64,000 nucleotides of DNA from GCA-002728855 sp036340635 (GTDB taxonomy: Bacteria; Bacteroidota; Bacteroidia; Flavobacteriales; Flavobacteriaceae). Shown here piece after piece: positions 35,624 to 43,279 of the stretch; position 1 is the first letter of the stretch, and every line of letters starts with the position of its first letter. Position numbers and translations under genes: made by a program. Where the stretch lies: positions 45,703-109,702 of the forward strand of contig JAYYYF010000017.1 of assembly GCA_036340635.1 (NCBI GenBank), written 5' to 3'. The notes below the pieces were generated by a model, which made no database searches, was not told where the DNA came from, and worked only from the letters and a program-made list of their open reading frames with translations.

Positions 35624-36714
35624 GTAGGTTTTTTTTTATAAAATGGAAGCCCCATAATTTTTGCCCCCTCACTTTTCCCTCTTATGTCTATGATGATATT
35701 TTGAATCTCATTTAATTCATTTGATATTACATATCCAAGGCCTATCCCTTTCTCAAATAATGGTGAAAATATTCCAGAAGTTACTCTGCCTATCTTTTTT
35801 TTATTTGGGTTTAAAATAGAATAACCTGAACGTGGAATACCCCTTGAGTGTAATTCAAAACCAATTAGCTTCTCTTCGGGCCCTTTATTTATTTCTTTTA
35901 GAAGATTATTTGAGTTAACAAATTCCATGTTTTTTTTAATTATCCTTTCTAGTCCTGCATTTATAGGTGATGTTTTTTCATCAAGCTCATTCCCATATAA
36001 GCAATAACCCATCTCTAACCTTAGTGAATCCCTAGCGCCCAATCCTATAGGGACAATAGCATTTTTACCCTTAGCACTTAATATTGAATTCCATATATCA
36101 TTTGAATTTTTAGAGTCGAAACATATTTCAACCCCCCCAGAACCAGTATAGCCCGTATTAGCAATAATTACGTCATTGTGACCAGCAAATCTTGTAGTTG
36201 TATGGTCAAAAGATTTTAAAGAATATAAATCTGTTTCTGTAAGATTTTGAATTATTTTAAATGCATCTGGGCCTTGAACAGCTATAAGGGAAAGCTCGTT
36301 TGATGCATTATAAATTTTTGCTCCAAATTTTAAATTTTGTGATTGAATCCATCTTAAATCTTTCTCAATATTAGACGCATTAACGATCATCATATATTTT
36401 CTTTCTTCCAGTTGATATATTATCAAATCATCGATAACACCTCCATTCTCGTTTGGCAGAACAGTATATTGCGCCATTCCTGGAGATATTTTAGAAATGT
36501 CATTACTACTGATATATTGAATTAATTCTTCTGAGTTCTTTCCTTCAATGATGAATTCACCCATGTGTGATACGTCAAAGACTCCAGCTTTATTTCTGAC
36601 AGCAAGATGTTCTTCTCTGATACTTGAATAATATAAAGGCATTTTAAATCCGGCAAAAGAAATTATTTTAGCTCCAAGGTTTATATGAGTATTTAAAAGA
36701 GGGACGTTTTTCAT
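35620..36714 (-). CDS. gcvT: glycine cleavage system aminomethyltransferase GcvT
   Basis: T-protein that releases ammonia from the aminomethyl-lipoyl H-protein and passes the one-carbon unit to tetrahydrofolate. AGVFDVSHMGEFIIEG, QYTVLPNENGGVIDDLIIY (with the catalytic Asp), TGYTGSGGVEICF and LGARDSLRLEMGYCLYG are typical. ATG 36714 is preferred because it gives MKNVPLLNTHINLGAKII. An ATG at 36729 adds five residues. Other gcv genes are not in the window. The E3 would be lpdA at 14756. Confidence 0.95.
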   Translation of the reverse strand: MKNVPLLNTHINLGAKIISFAGFKMPLYYSSIREEHLAVRNKAGVFDVSHMGEFIIEGKNSEELIQYISSNDISKISPGMAQYTVLPNENGGVIDDLIIYQLEERKYMMIVNASNIEKDLRWIQSQNLKFGAKIYNASNELSLIAVQGPDAFKIIQNLTETDLYSLKSFDHTTTRFAGHNDVIIANTGYTGSGGVEICFDSKNSNDIWNSILSAKGKNAIVPIGLGARDSLRLEMGYCLYGNELDEKTSPINAGLERIIKKNMEFVNSNNLLKEINKGPEEKLIGFELHSRGIPRSGYSILNPNKKKIGRVTSGIFSPLFEKGIGLGYVISNELNEIQNIIIDIRGKSEGAKIMGLPFYKKKPT

Positions 36715-36718
36715 GCAG

Positions 36719-36726
36719 TAAATTTG
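36719..36726 (+). promoter_or_regulatory. -7 box upstream of the M24 aminopeptidase
   Basis: TAAATTTG lies between divergent gcvT and the aminopeptidase gene. A start near 36731 would give a 37-base leader. Confidence 0.4.
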
Positions 36727-36767
36727 CATAAAAATATTATATTAACACCAAACTTTTGACAATTACT

Positions 36768-38384
36768 ATGTTTAGACTAATAATAACTTTATTACTATTT
36801 AATTTCATTGCGTTATATTCTCAAGAAGCTAAATTAAATTCTGAATTCCATAAGGAAAGAAGAGATGAGGTAAGAAAAAGGATGCCAGAAAAAAGTGTAG
36901 CAGTTTTTTTTAGTTCACCCATTAGAAATAGATCAAATGATGTTGATTTTCTTTATCACCAAGATCCAAATTTTTATTATTTAACTGGATGGGAAGAACC
37001 TCATGCAGTATTATTGATATATAAAGAGAAGCAAAAAGATGAAATCGGATTTTATAATGAGAAAATATATGTTAGGGAAAGGGATGCTTATCGAGAAATG
37101 TGGGATGGTAAGAGAAAAGGGTTAGAAGGGGCTTCAAAAATGGGCTTTAATAGAGTTTTTTCAAAAGAAGATTTTAAAGACACAAATCATTTATTCTCTA
37201 AATTTAATAGCGTACTGCTTTTTGATTTTAAAAATGACACTCGAAACTTTAAAAATGACCCAAATGACTTATATGACCTGACAAATTTTTTTAAAAAAGA
37301 AATAAATTTTCCAGATTCTTTTGATCCAATTAGATATAGAATATATAATAGGATTAAGAATTTCGATTATGAAAAGATTGAGATTTTAAAAGATGAGATT
37401 AATTTTTACATTGAAAGAGATGAGTCATTGCTTAAAGATCCAAACATCAATGCCTTTTTGGAAGCTCAGAATGAAGATTTTTATAATGAAATAAAAAAAA
37501 GAGCAACGTTTGAACTTAAGGATTATAATTTTGATGTTGAATCACTTCCAGGAATAATGGCTGATCTTAGAGAAAGAAAAACACCTAAAGAAATAGAAAT
37601 TTTAAGAAAAGCTGTTTCAATTTCAGTTATAGGTCAAATAGAAGTTATGAAGGCTATGAAATCTGGAATGAGTGAAAGTGAAATTCAAGGGATTCATGAA
37701 TTTGTTTTTAAAAAGTATGGGGTTCCTTATGAGGGATATCCTTCGATTGTTGGTGCAGGGGGGAATGGATGTATACTCCATTATATAGATAATAATGACA
37801 CTGCATTTAATAATCAATTGGTTTTAATGGATGTAGGTGCAGAATATTTAGGTTATACTGCAGATGTTACTCGAACAATACCGTCTAATGGCAAATATAG
37901 TAACGAACAAAGAGAATTGTATGAGATTGTATATGCGGCCCAAGAAGAGGGAATAAAAGCTGCTGTAGTAGGTGCTAAATTTTCAGACATATATCGCGCA
38001 TGCTATGATGTTATCGAATCAGGATTAGTAAGATTGGGTATAGTAGAGTCTTTAAATGAGTCTGAGAGGTATAGAGAGGTTAGAAAGTATTTCCCTCATG
38101 GTGTCGCACATCATATAGGACTAGATGTTCATGACCCTGGTAATTATCAATTATTAGAGTCGGAAATGATTATTACTGTTGAACCAGGGATATATATACC
38201 TGAAGACAGTCCATGCGATCCGAAATGGTGGAATATTGGTATAAGAATTGAAGACGATATATTGATCACTGAGGATGGACCTGAAAACTTGTCAAAATTT
38301 GCTCCTAGAAAGTGGGATGAAATAGAGAAAATAATGAAGCTTGATAGTGCTTTAGATTCATTTATCTTGCCAGAAATTAATTAA
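36768..38384 (+). CDS. pepP: secreted Xaa-Pro aminopeptidase (M24B)
   Basis: Removes N-terminal residues preceding proline. From ATG 36768 a signal peptide (FRLIITLLLFNFIALYSQ) directs export; a TTG at 36756 is also in frame. The N-terminal creatinase-like domain (about 20-250) precedes the pita-bread metallopeptidase. Its metal ligands are visible: two Asp in LMDVGAEYLGYTADVTRT, His in FPHGVAHHIGLDVHD, Glu in VEPGIYIP and Glu in IGIRIEDD. The 538-residue length fits the exported Bacteroidota form. It converges with thrC (four-base overlap). Confidence 0.92.
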   Translation: MFRLIITLLLFNFIALYSQEAKLNSEFHKERRDEVRKRMPEKSVAVFFSSPIRNRSNDVDFLYHQDPNFYYLTGWEEPHAVLLIYKEKQKDEIGFYNEKIYVRERDAYREMWDGKRKGLEGASKMGFNRVFSKEDFKDTNHLFSKFNSVLLFDFKNDTRNFKNDPNDLYDLTNFFKKEINFPDSFDPIRYRIYNRIKNFDYEKIEILKDEINFYIERDESLLKDPNINAFLEAQNEDFYNEIKKRATFELKDYNFDVESLPGIMADLRERKTPKEIEILRKAVSISVIGQIEVMKAMKSGMSESEIQGIHEFVFKKYGVPYEGYPSIVGAGGNGCILHYIDNNDTAFNNQLVLMDVGAEYLGYTADVTRTIPSNGKYSNEQRELYEIVYAAQEEGIKAAVVGAKFSDIYRACYDVIESGLVRLGIVESLNESERYREVRKYFPHGVAHHIGLDVHDPGNYQLLESEMIITVEPGIYIPEDSPCDPKWWNIGIRIEDDILITEDGPENLSKFAPRKWDEIEKIMKLDSALDSFILPEIN

Positions 38385-39673
38385 TTTAATAATAATGATT
38401 TAAAATCTTGAAAATTATCAACATTCAAGACTTTTTTTTCTTTTGATAAAATTCCTTTTAATTGTTCTGGGACTTTAATTTTTGTTTTGATTTCATTTTC
38501 AACAATATCTCTAAACTTTATTGGATGGGCAGTTTCAAGAAAAACACCAAAATAATCTGATTCATTATTTTCAATAAACTCCCTTAATCCTAAATAAGCA
38601 ATTGCTCCATGTGGGTCAGCAATATAACCACATGCCTCATATAGATTTATTATTGATTGTCTTGTTTGATTGTCTGTAAATTTATAACCACTGACATTAT
38701 TCACAAATTCTTTATGATCATGCTTATATACCTCTTTTATCCTTATAAAATTACTTGGATCTCCAACATCCATTGCATTAGAAATTGTTTCTTTAGCAGG
38801 TTTTGGCTTATAGATACCAGTTTTCAAATACTTTGGGACAGCATCGTTAATATTTGTACTAGCAATAAAATGATCTATAGGCAATCCCATTTCTTTTGCA
38901 AGAATGCCAGAACATATATTCCCAAAGTTTCCGCTAGGAACTGAAAAAGCTAATTTTTTATTTAATTTGGGCAAGTTTCTATAGCAGATGAAATAATAAA
39001 ACATTTGCGGAAGCCATCTAGCTATATTAATTGAGTTGGCGGAAGTAAGATTTACTTTTTCATTTATTTCAATATCTACAAAGGCATCTTTTACAAATCT
39101 TTGACAATCATCAAATGTTCCATTAACAGAAATTGCTTTTATATTTTTCCCTAGAGTTGTAAATTGTCTTTCCTGTAAATCACTTACTTTATCTTTTGGA
39201 TATAAAACTATAACGTCTATTCCTTTAATTCCCATAAATCCATTTGCCACAGCACCCCCAGTGTCCCCAGATGTAGCAACCAAAACAGTAATTTTTTCAT
39301 CCTCATTTAGTATGTTGCTTAAGCATCTGGACATAAATCTTGCTCCAACATCTTTAAATGCAAGTGTAGGGCCATGGAATAATTCAAGAGCATAAATGTT
39401 TTTTGATACTTGAACCAGCGGGAAATCAAAATTCAAAGTTTCATTTATGATTTTTAATAAAATATCTTTATTTAAAGATTTCCCAGTATATGGCTGAATA
39501 ATTTCTAAAGCCATATCATTTATATTCATCATATTAATTTCTTGAAAAAATGATTTGGGAAGTCTATGTATTTTTTCTGGAAAAAAAAGACTTTTATCTG
39601 CTGGTAGACCTTTTCTTAAAGCTTCAGAGAAGCTATATAGCATACTTTTATTCTTCAGTGAATGGTATCTCAT
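38381..39673 (-). CDS. thrC: threonine synthase ThrC
   Basis: PLP enzyme converting O-phosphohomoserine to threonine, the last gene of the thr operon. The PLP lysine lies in HGPTLAFKDVGARFMSRCL. VLVATSGDTGGAVANGFMG binds phosphate, and VPSGNFGNICSGILAKEMGLP is the second conserved block. The 430-residue length is normal for the short-branch bacterial enzyme. It overlaps thrB by four bases. Confidence 0.95.
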   Translation of the reverse strand: MRYHSLKNKSMLYSFSEALRKGLPADKSLFFPEKIHRLPKSFFQEINMMNINDMALEIIQPYTGKSLNKDILLKIINETLNFDFPLVQVSKNIYALELFHGPTLAFKDVGARFMSRCLSNILNEDEKITVLVATSGDTGGAVANGFMGIKGIDVIVLYPKDKVSDLQERQFTTLGKNIKAISVNGTFDDCQRFVKDAFVDIEINEKVNLTSANSINIARWLPQMFYYFICYRNLPKLNKKLAFSVPSGNFGNICSGILAKEMGLPIDHFIASTNINDAVPKYLKTGIYKPKPAKETISNAMDVGDPSNFIRIKEVYKHDHKEFVNNVSGYKFTDNQTRQSIINLYEACGYIADPHGAIAYLGLREFIENNESDYFGVFLETAHPIKFRDIVENEIKTKIKVPEQLKGILSKEKKVLNVDNFQDFKSLLLN

Positions 39674-40602
39674 TTCGAAGAAATGATTTTAATTCCGTCA
39701 GGATTTATTTTTGATATATGGGTTTCAATTTTAATATCATGAGGAATCAATATTTCTTCCATTGCTAGAGCGACTTTTCTTGCTGTTTCATAACCTCTAG
39801 TTAATGCAAATACGGAAGGGCCTGATCCAGAAATCCCACTTCCTAAAGCACCGGATTCTATAGCTTTATTTTTTAAATTATAAAATTCAGGAATAAGCAT
39901 TGCTCTAAATGGTTCAACTATTTCATCAACTAAACATTTAGAAATTAAATCATAATTATTTTCGTATAGTCCGCTTATCATTCCCGCAAGATTCGCCCAT
40001 TGCTTTATTGCTAATTCCATTGAGACGTGTTTTTTTAAAACTTCTCTTGAATGAACTGTTTTGATTTCAATTTGAGGATGAATTATAACGGCTACAAGTT
40101 CATCAGGGACAGGGAGTTTTATTACATCAATTGGATTAATGCTTCGTGTAAGTGTAAACCCACCATAAATCAAAGGTGACACATTATCAGGAATTGCAGT
40201 TCCACTTACAAATTTTTCACCATCCATTGCAAAGTCAATTAGTTCATCTTTTGAGGCTGGATCTCCTAAAAGTTTATTCATTGCAAAAACAGTACCTGCT
40301 GAACTAGCTGCACTACTACCTATACCACTTCCAGGTTTAATTCCTTTACTCATCTCTATTTCAACACCAAATTCAAAAGGGTATCTTTTTAGCATTGATT
40401 GGGCAGCTATTCCAGCAACATTTCTATCTGGCTCAGGAGGCAAGTCATATCCTTCTATTTTAAGAATTCTAATCCCTTTAGTTTTAGATTTCCTGACTAT
40501 CATTTCATCACCTATACCATCTAAACAGAATCCAAGCACATCAAAACCACAAGAAACATTTGCAACACTTGCAGGAGAAAATATCTTAATTTCTTCCATC
40601 AT
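39670..40602 (-). CDS. thrB: homoserine kinase ThrB
   Basis: GHMP-family kinase that phosphorylates homoserine. The N-terminal FSPASVANVSCGFDVLGFCL and the ATP-binding KPGSGIGSSAASSAGTVFAMN are characteristic, and the C-terminal GSGISGSGPSVFAL completes the GHMP signature. The 310-residue length is normal. Its start overlaps the end of thrA by 17 bases and its end overlaps thrC, giving a tightly coupled A-B-C order. Confidence 0.95.
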   Translation of the reverse strand: MMEEIKIFSPASVANVSCGFDVLGFCLDGIGDEMIVRKSKTKGIRILKIEGYDLPPEPDRNVAGIAAQSMLKRYPFEFGVEIEMSKGIKPGSGIGSSAASSAGTVFAMNKLLGDPASKDELIDFAMDGEKFVSGTAIPDNVSPLIYGGFTLTRSINPIDVIKLPVPDELVAVIIHPQIEIKTVHSREVLKKHVSMELAIKQWANLAGMISGLYENNYDLISKCLVDEIVEPFRAMLIPEFYNLKNKAIESGALGSGISGSGPSVFALTRGYETARKVALAMEEILIPHDIKIETHISKINPDGIKIISSK

Positions 40603-43042
40603 TTTTCCCTAGTCTTATTATATCAGCAAAAATACCAGAAGCAGTTACCTCAGCACCAGCCCCGGCACCCTTGACAATTAATGGTTGGTTTTTATATCTG
40701 TTAGTATAAAACAAAACAATGTTATCACTGCCTTTTAAATTATAAAAATCATGATCTTCGGATACCTCCTTCAGACCTACAGTAGCTTTTCCATTTTTTA
40801 GTGTCGCAACATATTTCAATTTACAATTTTTCTTTTCTGCATTGTCAAGAAGTGTATTGAAATATTGATCGTTTTCTCTCAATGAATCATAAAAAGATTC
40901 GTTATCAGTAGTTTTTAAGCACTGTTTTGGGAGGAATGATTTATTCTCTATTTCATCAAATTCTATATTAAATCCACTCTCACGAGCTAGGATTAATATT
41001 TTTCTTGCAACATCGATACCTTTTAAGTCAATTTTTGGATCAGGCTCTGTGTATCCTTTCTTTTGAGCTATCTGAGTAACTTTGAAAAAGGAAAGTCCTT
41101 TTTTAAAAGTATTAAATATGAAATTTAGACTTCCAGATAAAACAGCCTGAATTTCTATAATTTGATCCCCTGATGCTACAAGGTTATTAAGTGTATCAAT
41201 TATTGGAAGGCCTGCACCAACATTGGTTTCAAAAAGAAAAGAACTGCCGTATTTCCGCGATATATTTTTTAATTTTAAATAGTTTGTTAGAATATCTGCC
41301 GCAGCAATTTTATTGCAGGTCACAACGCCAATACTGTTTTCTAAATATCTTGAATATTCCTTTGCTATGACTTCATTTGCAGTATTATCAACAAAAACAC
41401 TATTTCTAAGATTTAACTTAATTACATGATTGAAAAAAGCGTCTTTATCTGCAGCAACATTACTTTCATCCAATTTTTCCCTCCAATTTAAAAATTTCAT
41501 AGGTTTATCATTAAGAATCATTTTTCTAGAATTTGAAATTGCAATAACTCTAAATTTTAAACCTAAAAGATCTCTTAAATACTTTTGTTGCATCTCTATT
41601 TGCTCCAATAATTTGCTCCCAACATTTCCAACACCAACTATAAAAAGGTTAAGTTGTTTAATCTGTGATTCAAAAAAACTTTCATGTAATGAATTAAGAG
41701 CTTTAATTAAATTTTTATTATCAATTATTATTGAAATATTTCTCTCTGATGCTCCTTGTGCTATTGCCCTAATGTTTATATTATTATTTCCTAGGGTACT
41801 AAATAATTTACCACTTATACCTTGATGATTTTTCATTTTATCACCTACAATTGCAACATTTACCATATTTTTTTCAATTATAGAAGGATTAATTTTCCCC
41901 AGTGATATTTCATAGGAAAATTTATTGTCAATTGCCTTTTTTGCTATTTCATCATGATCAGTATTAACTGCGATACATATAGAATGTTCAGATGAAGCTT
42001 GAGTAATCATAATTACATTTATATTTTTTTCAGATAATGCTTCAAACATTCTTTTTGCAAAACCTGTAACTCCAATCATTCCAGTACCTTCAATATTTAT
42101 AAGACTGACGTTATCAATATGACTAATGCCTTTAACAACTTGTTTACTGTTCAAAGATTTTTCACTTATTGTAGTTCCTAAATCTTTTGGAACAAAAGTG
42201 TTTTTAATTATTATGGGAATCTTTTTTTTGATTAGAGGTTGAATTGAAGGAGGATAAATTACTTTAGCTCCAAAATGTGACAACTCCATTGCTTCATAAT
42301 AACTTATTTTGCTTATTGGTATTGCTTGTTTAACAAGTTTTGGGTTAGCAGTATACATTCCGCTAACATCAGTCCATATTTCTAAGGCATCTGCGTTTAG
42401 ATGAGTTGCAATAATTGCTGCAGAATAGTCTGAACCACCCCTCCCAAGGGTTGTTGTTTCATTATTTTTGTCACTTGATATAAAACCTGGAATAACTGTG
42501 ATTTTTTCTTTTCTAGACTTGAAGTATTCCTTTATGTTTTTACCTGTTGATTGGTCATCTAAGACTTGGATATTGTCATCTATTTTTGTTTTTATAAGTA
42601 ATTTGGAATCTTTATATTCAGATTTTATTCCATTATAATTAAAAATTTCATTTATTATATGAGCGGACAATATTTCACCATAAGCAGAAACTGTAGATAA
42701 TTTTTTATTTGTAACCTCTTTCCATAGAGAAATTGAATCTAAAAGAGCCTCTAATTCATTAAGGTTTTTTTTAAGAAAACTTATTGATTTGCTTTGATAT
42801 TCAAAAGGGATAGATTTTTTAATTGGCTCAAGATTAATTTTTTCTATTTCTAATAGTAATGATTTATAATTATTGTTTTGGTTTTTTGCTAATTCCAAGC
42901 AATTCAACAAAAGATCTGTTACATTACCTAGAGCTGAGACGACGATACAGATATTATCATTTTGACCCTTAATGATCTTAATGACATTCGATATATTCCT
43001 AGAATTTGCAATTGAAGAACCTCCAAATTTTAAAACTCTCAT
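40586..43042 (-). CDS. thrA: bifunctional aspartokinase / homoserine dehydrogenase ThrA
   Basis: First and third steps of the threonine branch on one chain. The aspartokinase domain opens MRVLKFGGSSIANS and contains TLGRGGSDYSAAIIATHL. Tandem ACT domains (about 310-460, for example IEGTGMIGVTGFAKRMFEAL) should bind the feedback amino acid. The homoserine dehydrogenase half begins at LFIVGVGNVGSKLLEQI. It ends with the KGAGAGAEVTASGIFADI signature near the C-terminus. The 818-residue length matches E. coli ThrA. A 237-base leader region upstream looks regulatory. Confidence 0.96.
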   Translation of the reverse strand: MRVLKFGGSSIANSRNISNVIKIIKGQNDNICIVVSALGNVTDLLLNCLELAKNQNNNYKSLLLEIEKINLEPIKKSIPFEYQSKSISFLKKNLNELEALLDSISLWKEVTNKKLSTVSAYGEILSAHIINEIFNYNGIKSEYKDSKLLIKTKIDDNIQVLDDQSTGKNIKEYFKSRKEKITVIPGFISSDKNNETTTLGRGGSDYSAAIIATHLNADALEIWTDVSGMYTANPKLVKQAIPISKISYYEAMELSHFGAKVIYPPSIQPLIKKKIPIIIKNTFVPKDLGTTISEKSLNSKQVVKGISHIDNVSLINIEGTGMIGVTGFAKRMFEALSEKNINVIMITQASSEHSICIAVNTDHDEIAKKAIDNKFSYEISLGKINPSIIEKNMVNVAIVGDKMKNHQGISGKLFSTLGNNNINIRAIAQGASERNISIIIDNKNLIKALNSLHESFFESQIKQLNLFIVGVGNVGSKLLEQIEMQQKYLRDLLGLKFRVIAISNSRKMILNDKPMKFLNWREKLDESNVAADKDAFFNHVIKLNLRNSVFVDNTANEVIAKEYSRYLENSIGVVTCNKIAAADILTNYLKLKNISRKYGSSFLFETNVGAGLPIIDTLNNLVASGDQIIEIQAVLSGSLNFIFNTFKKGLSFFKVTQIAQKKGYTEPDPKIDLKGIDVARKILILARESGFNIEFDEIENKSFLPKQCLKTTDNESFYDSLRENDQYFNTLLDNAEKKNCKLKYVATLKNGKATVGLKEVSEDHDFYNLKGSDNIVLFYTNRYKNQPLIVKGAGAGAEVTASGIFADIIRLGKNDGRN

Positions 43043-43067
43043 ATAAATTATTTTTTTAATATTATAG

Positions 43068-43158
43068 TCTTAACAAAGACCCCATAAATGGGATGCTGAT
43101 AAAATGATTAAAATTTTTTATGAAGTTCAACTCAAATTAATCCCCCCAAAGGGGTAGT
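43068..43158 (-). promoter_or_regulatory. candidate thr operon attenuator hairpins
   Basis: In transcript order: CCCC-TTT-GGGG (43154-43144) overlaps the end of the leader peptide. Next comes CCCA-TTTA-TGGG (43092-43081), followed by the U-rich TCTTTGTT. A third hairpin, GTCTT-TGTT-AAGAC (43081-43068), shares bases with the second. GGGAT (43144-43140) can instead pair with ATCCC (43094-43090), which would disrupt the terminator-like second hairpin. This mutually exclusive layout is what amino-acid attenuators show. The stems are short, so the assignment is tentative. Confidence 0.4.
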
Positions 43159-43242
43159 TGACAAAGAAGAATTGTTTAAAGAACTTAAACCATTTAAAAA
43201 GAGTTCAGATAAATTGTGCTTGATTAACTTTTCAGAAAACAT
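43132..43242 (-). CDS. candidate thr operon leader peptide (36 aa)
   Basis: An ATG at 43242 opens a 36-codon frame (starting MFSEKLIKHN, ending LSTTPLGGLI) that stops with TGA at 43134-43132, 89 bases before thrA. Thr29-Thr30 (ACT ACC, 43158-43153) sit immediately before the CCCC/GGGG hairpin, the position expected for control codons. A TACTTTTG box ends four bases before the ATG. The peptide is also rich in Leu and Ser, so sensing of another amino acid, or chance, is possible. Confidence 0.45.
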   Translation of the reverse strand: MFSEKLIKHNLSELFLNGLSSLNNSSLSTTPLGGLI

Positions 43243-43246
43243 TAGG

Positions 43247-43254
43247 CAAAAGTA
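43247..43254 (-). promoter_or_regulatory. -7 box of the thr operon
   Basis: Minus-strand TACTTTTG matches TAnnTTTG. A CTTGTG element about 22 bases upstream, inside the clpC 3' end, could serve as -33. The predicted start coincides with the ATG of the leader peptide. Confidence 0.45.
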
Positions 43255-43279
43255 TTACAAAAGATCCATAATTCACAAG

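Noticed and set aside
43068..43158. A metabolite riboswitch (lysine or SAM type) upstream of thrA
   Set aside because: The leader of about 200 bases lacks the multi-helix junctions and conserved blocks of those riboswitches. Leader-peptide attenuation explains the visible elements better.
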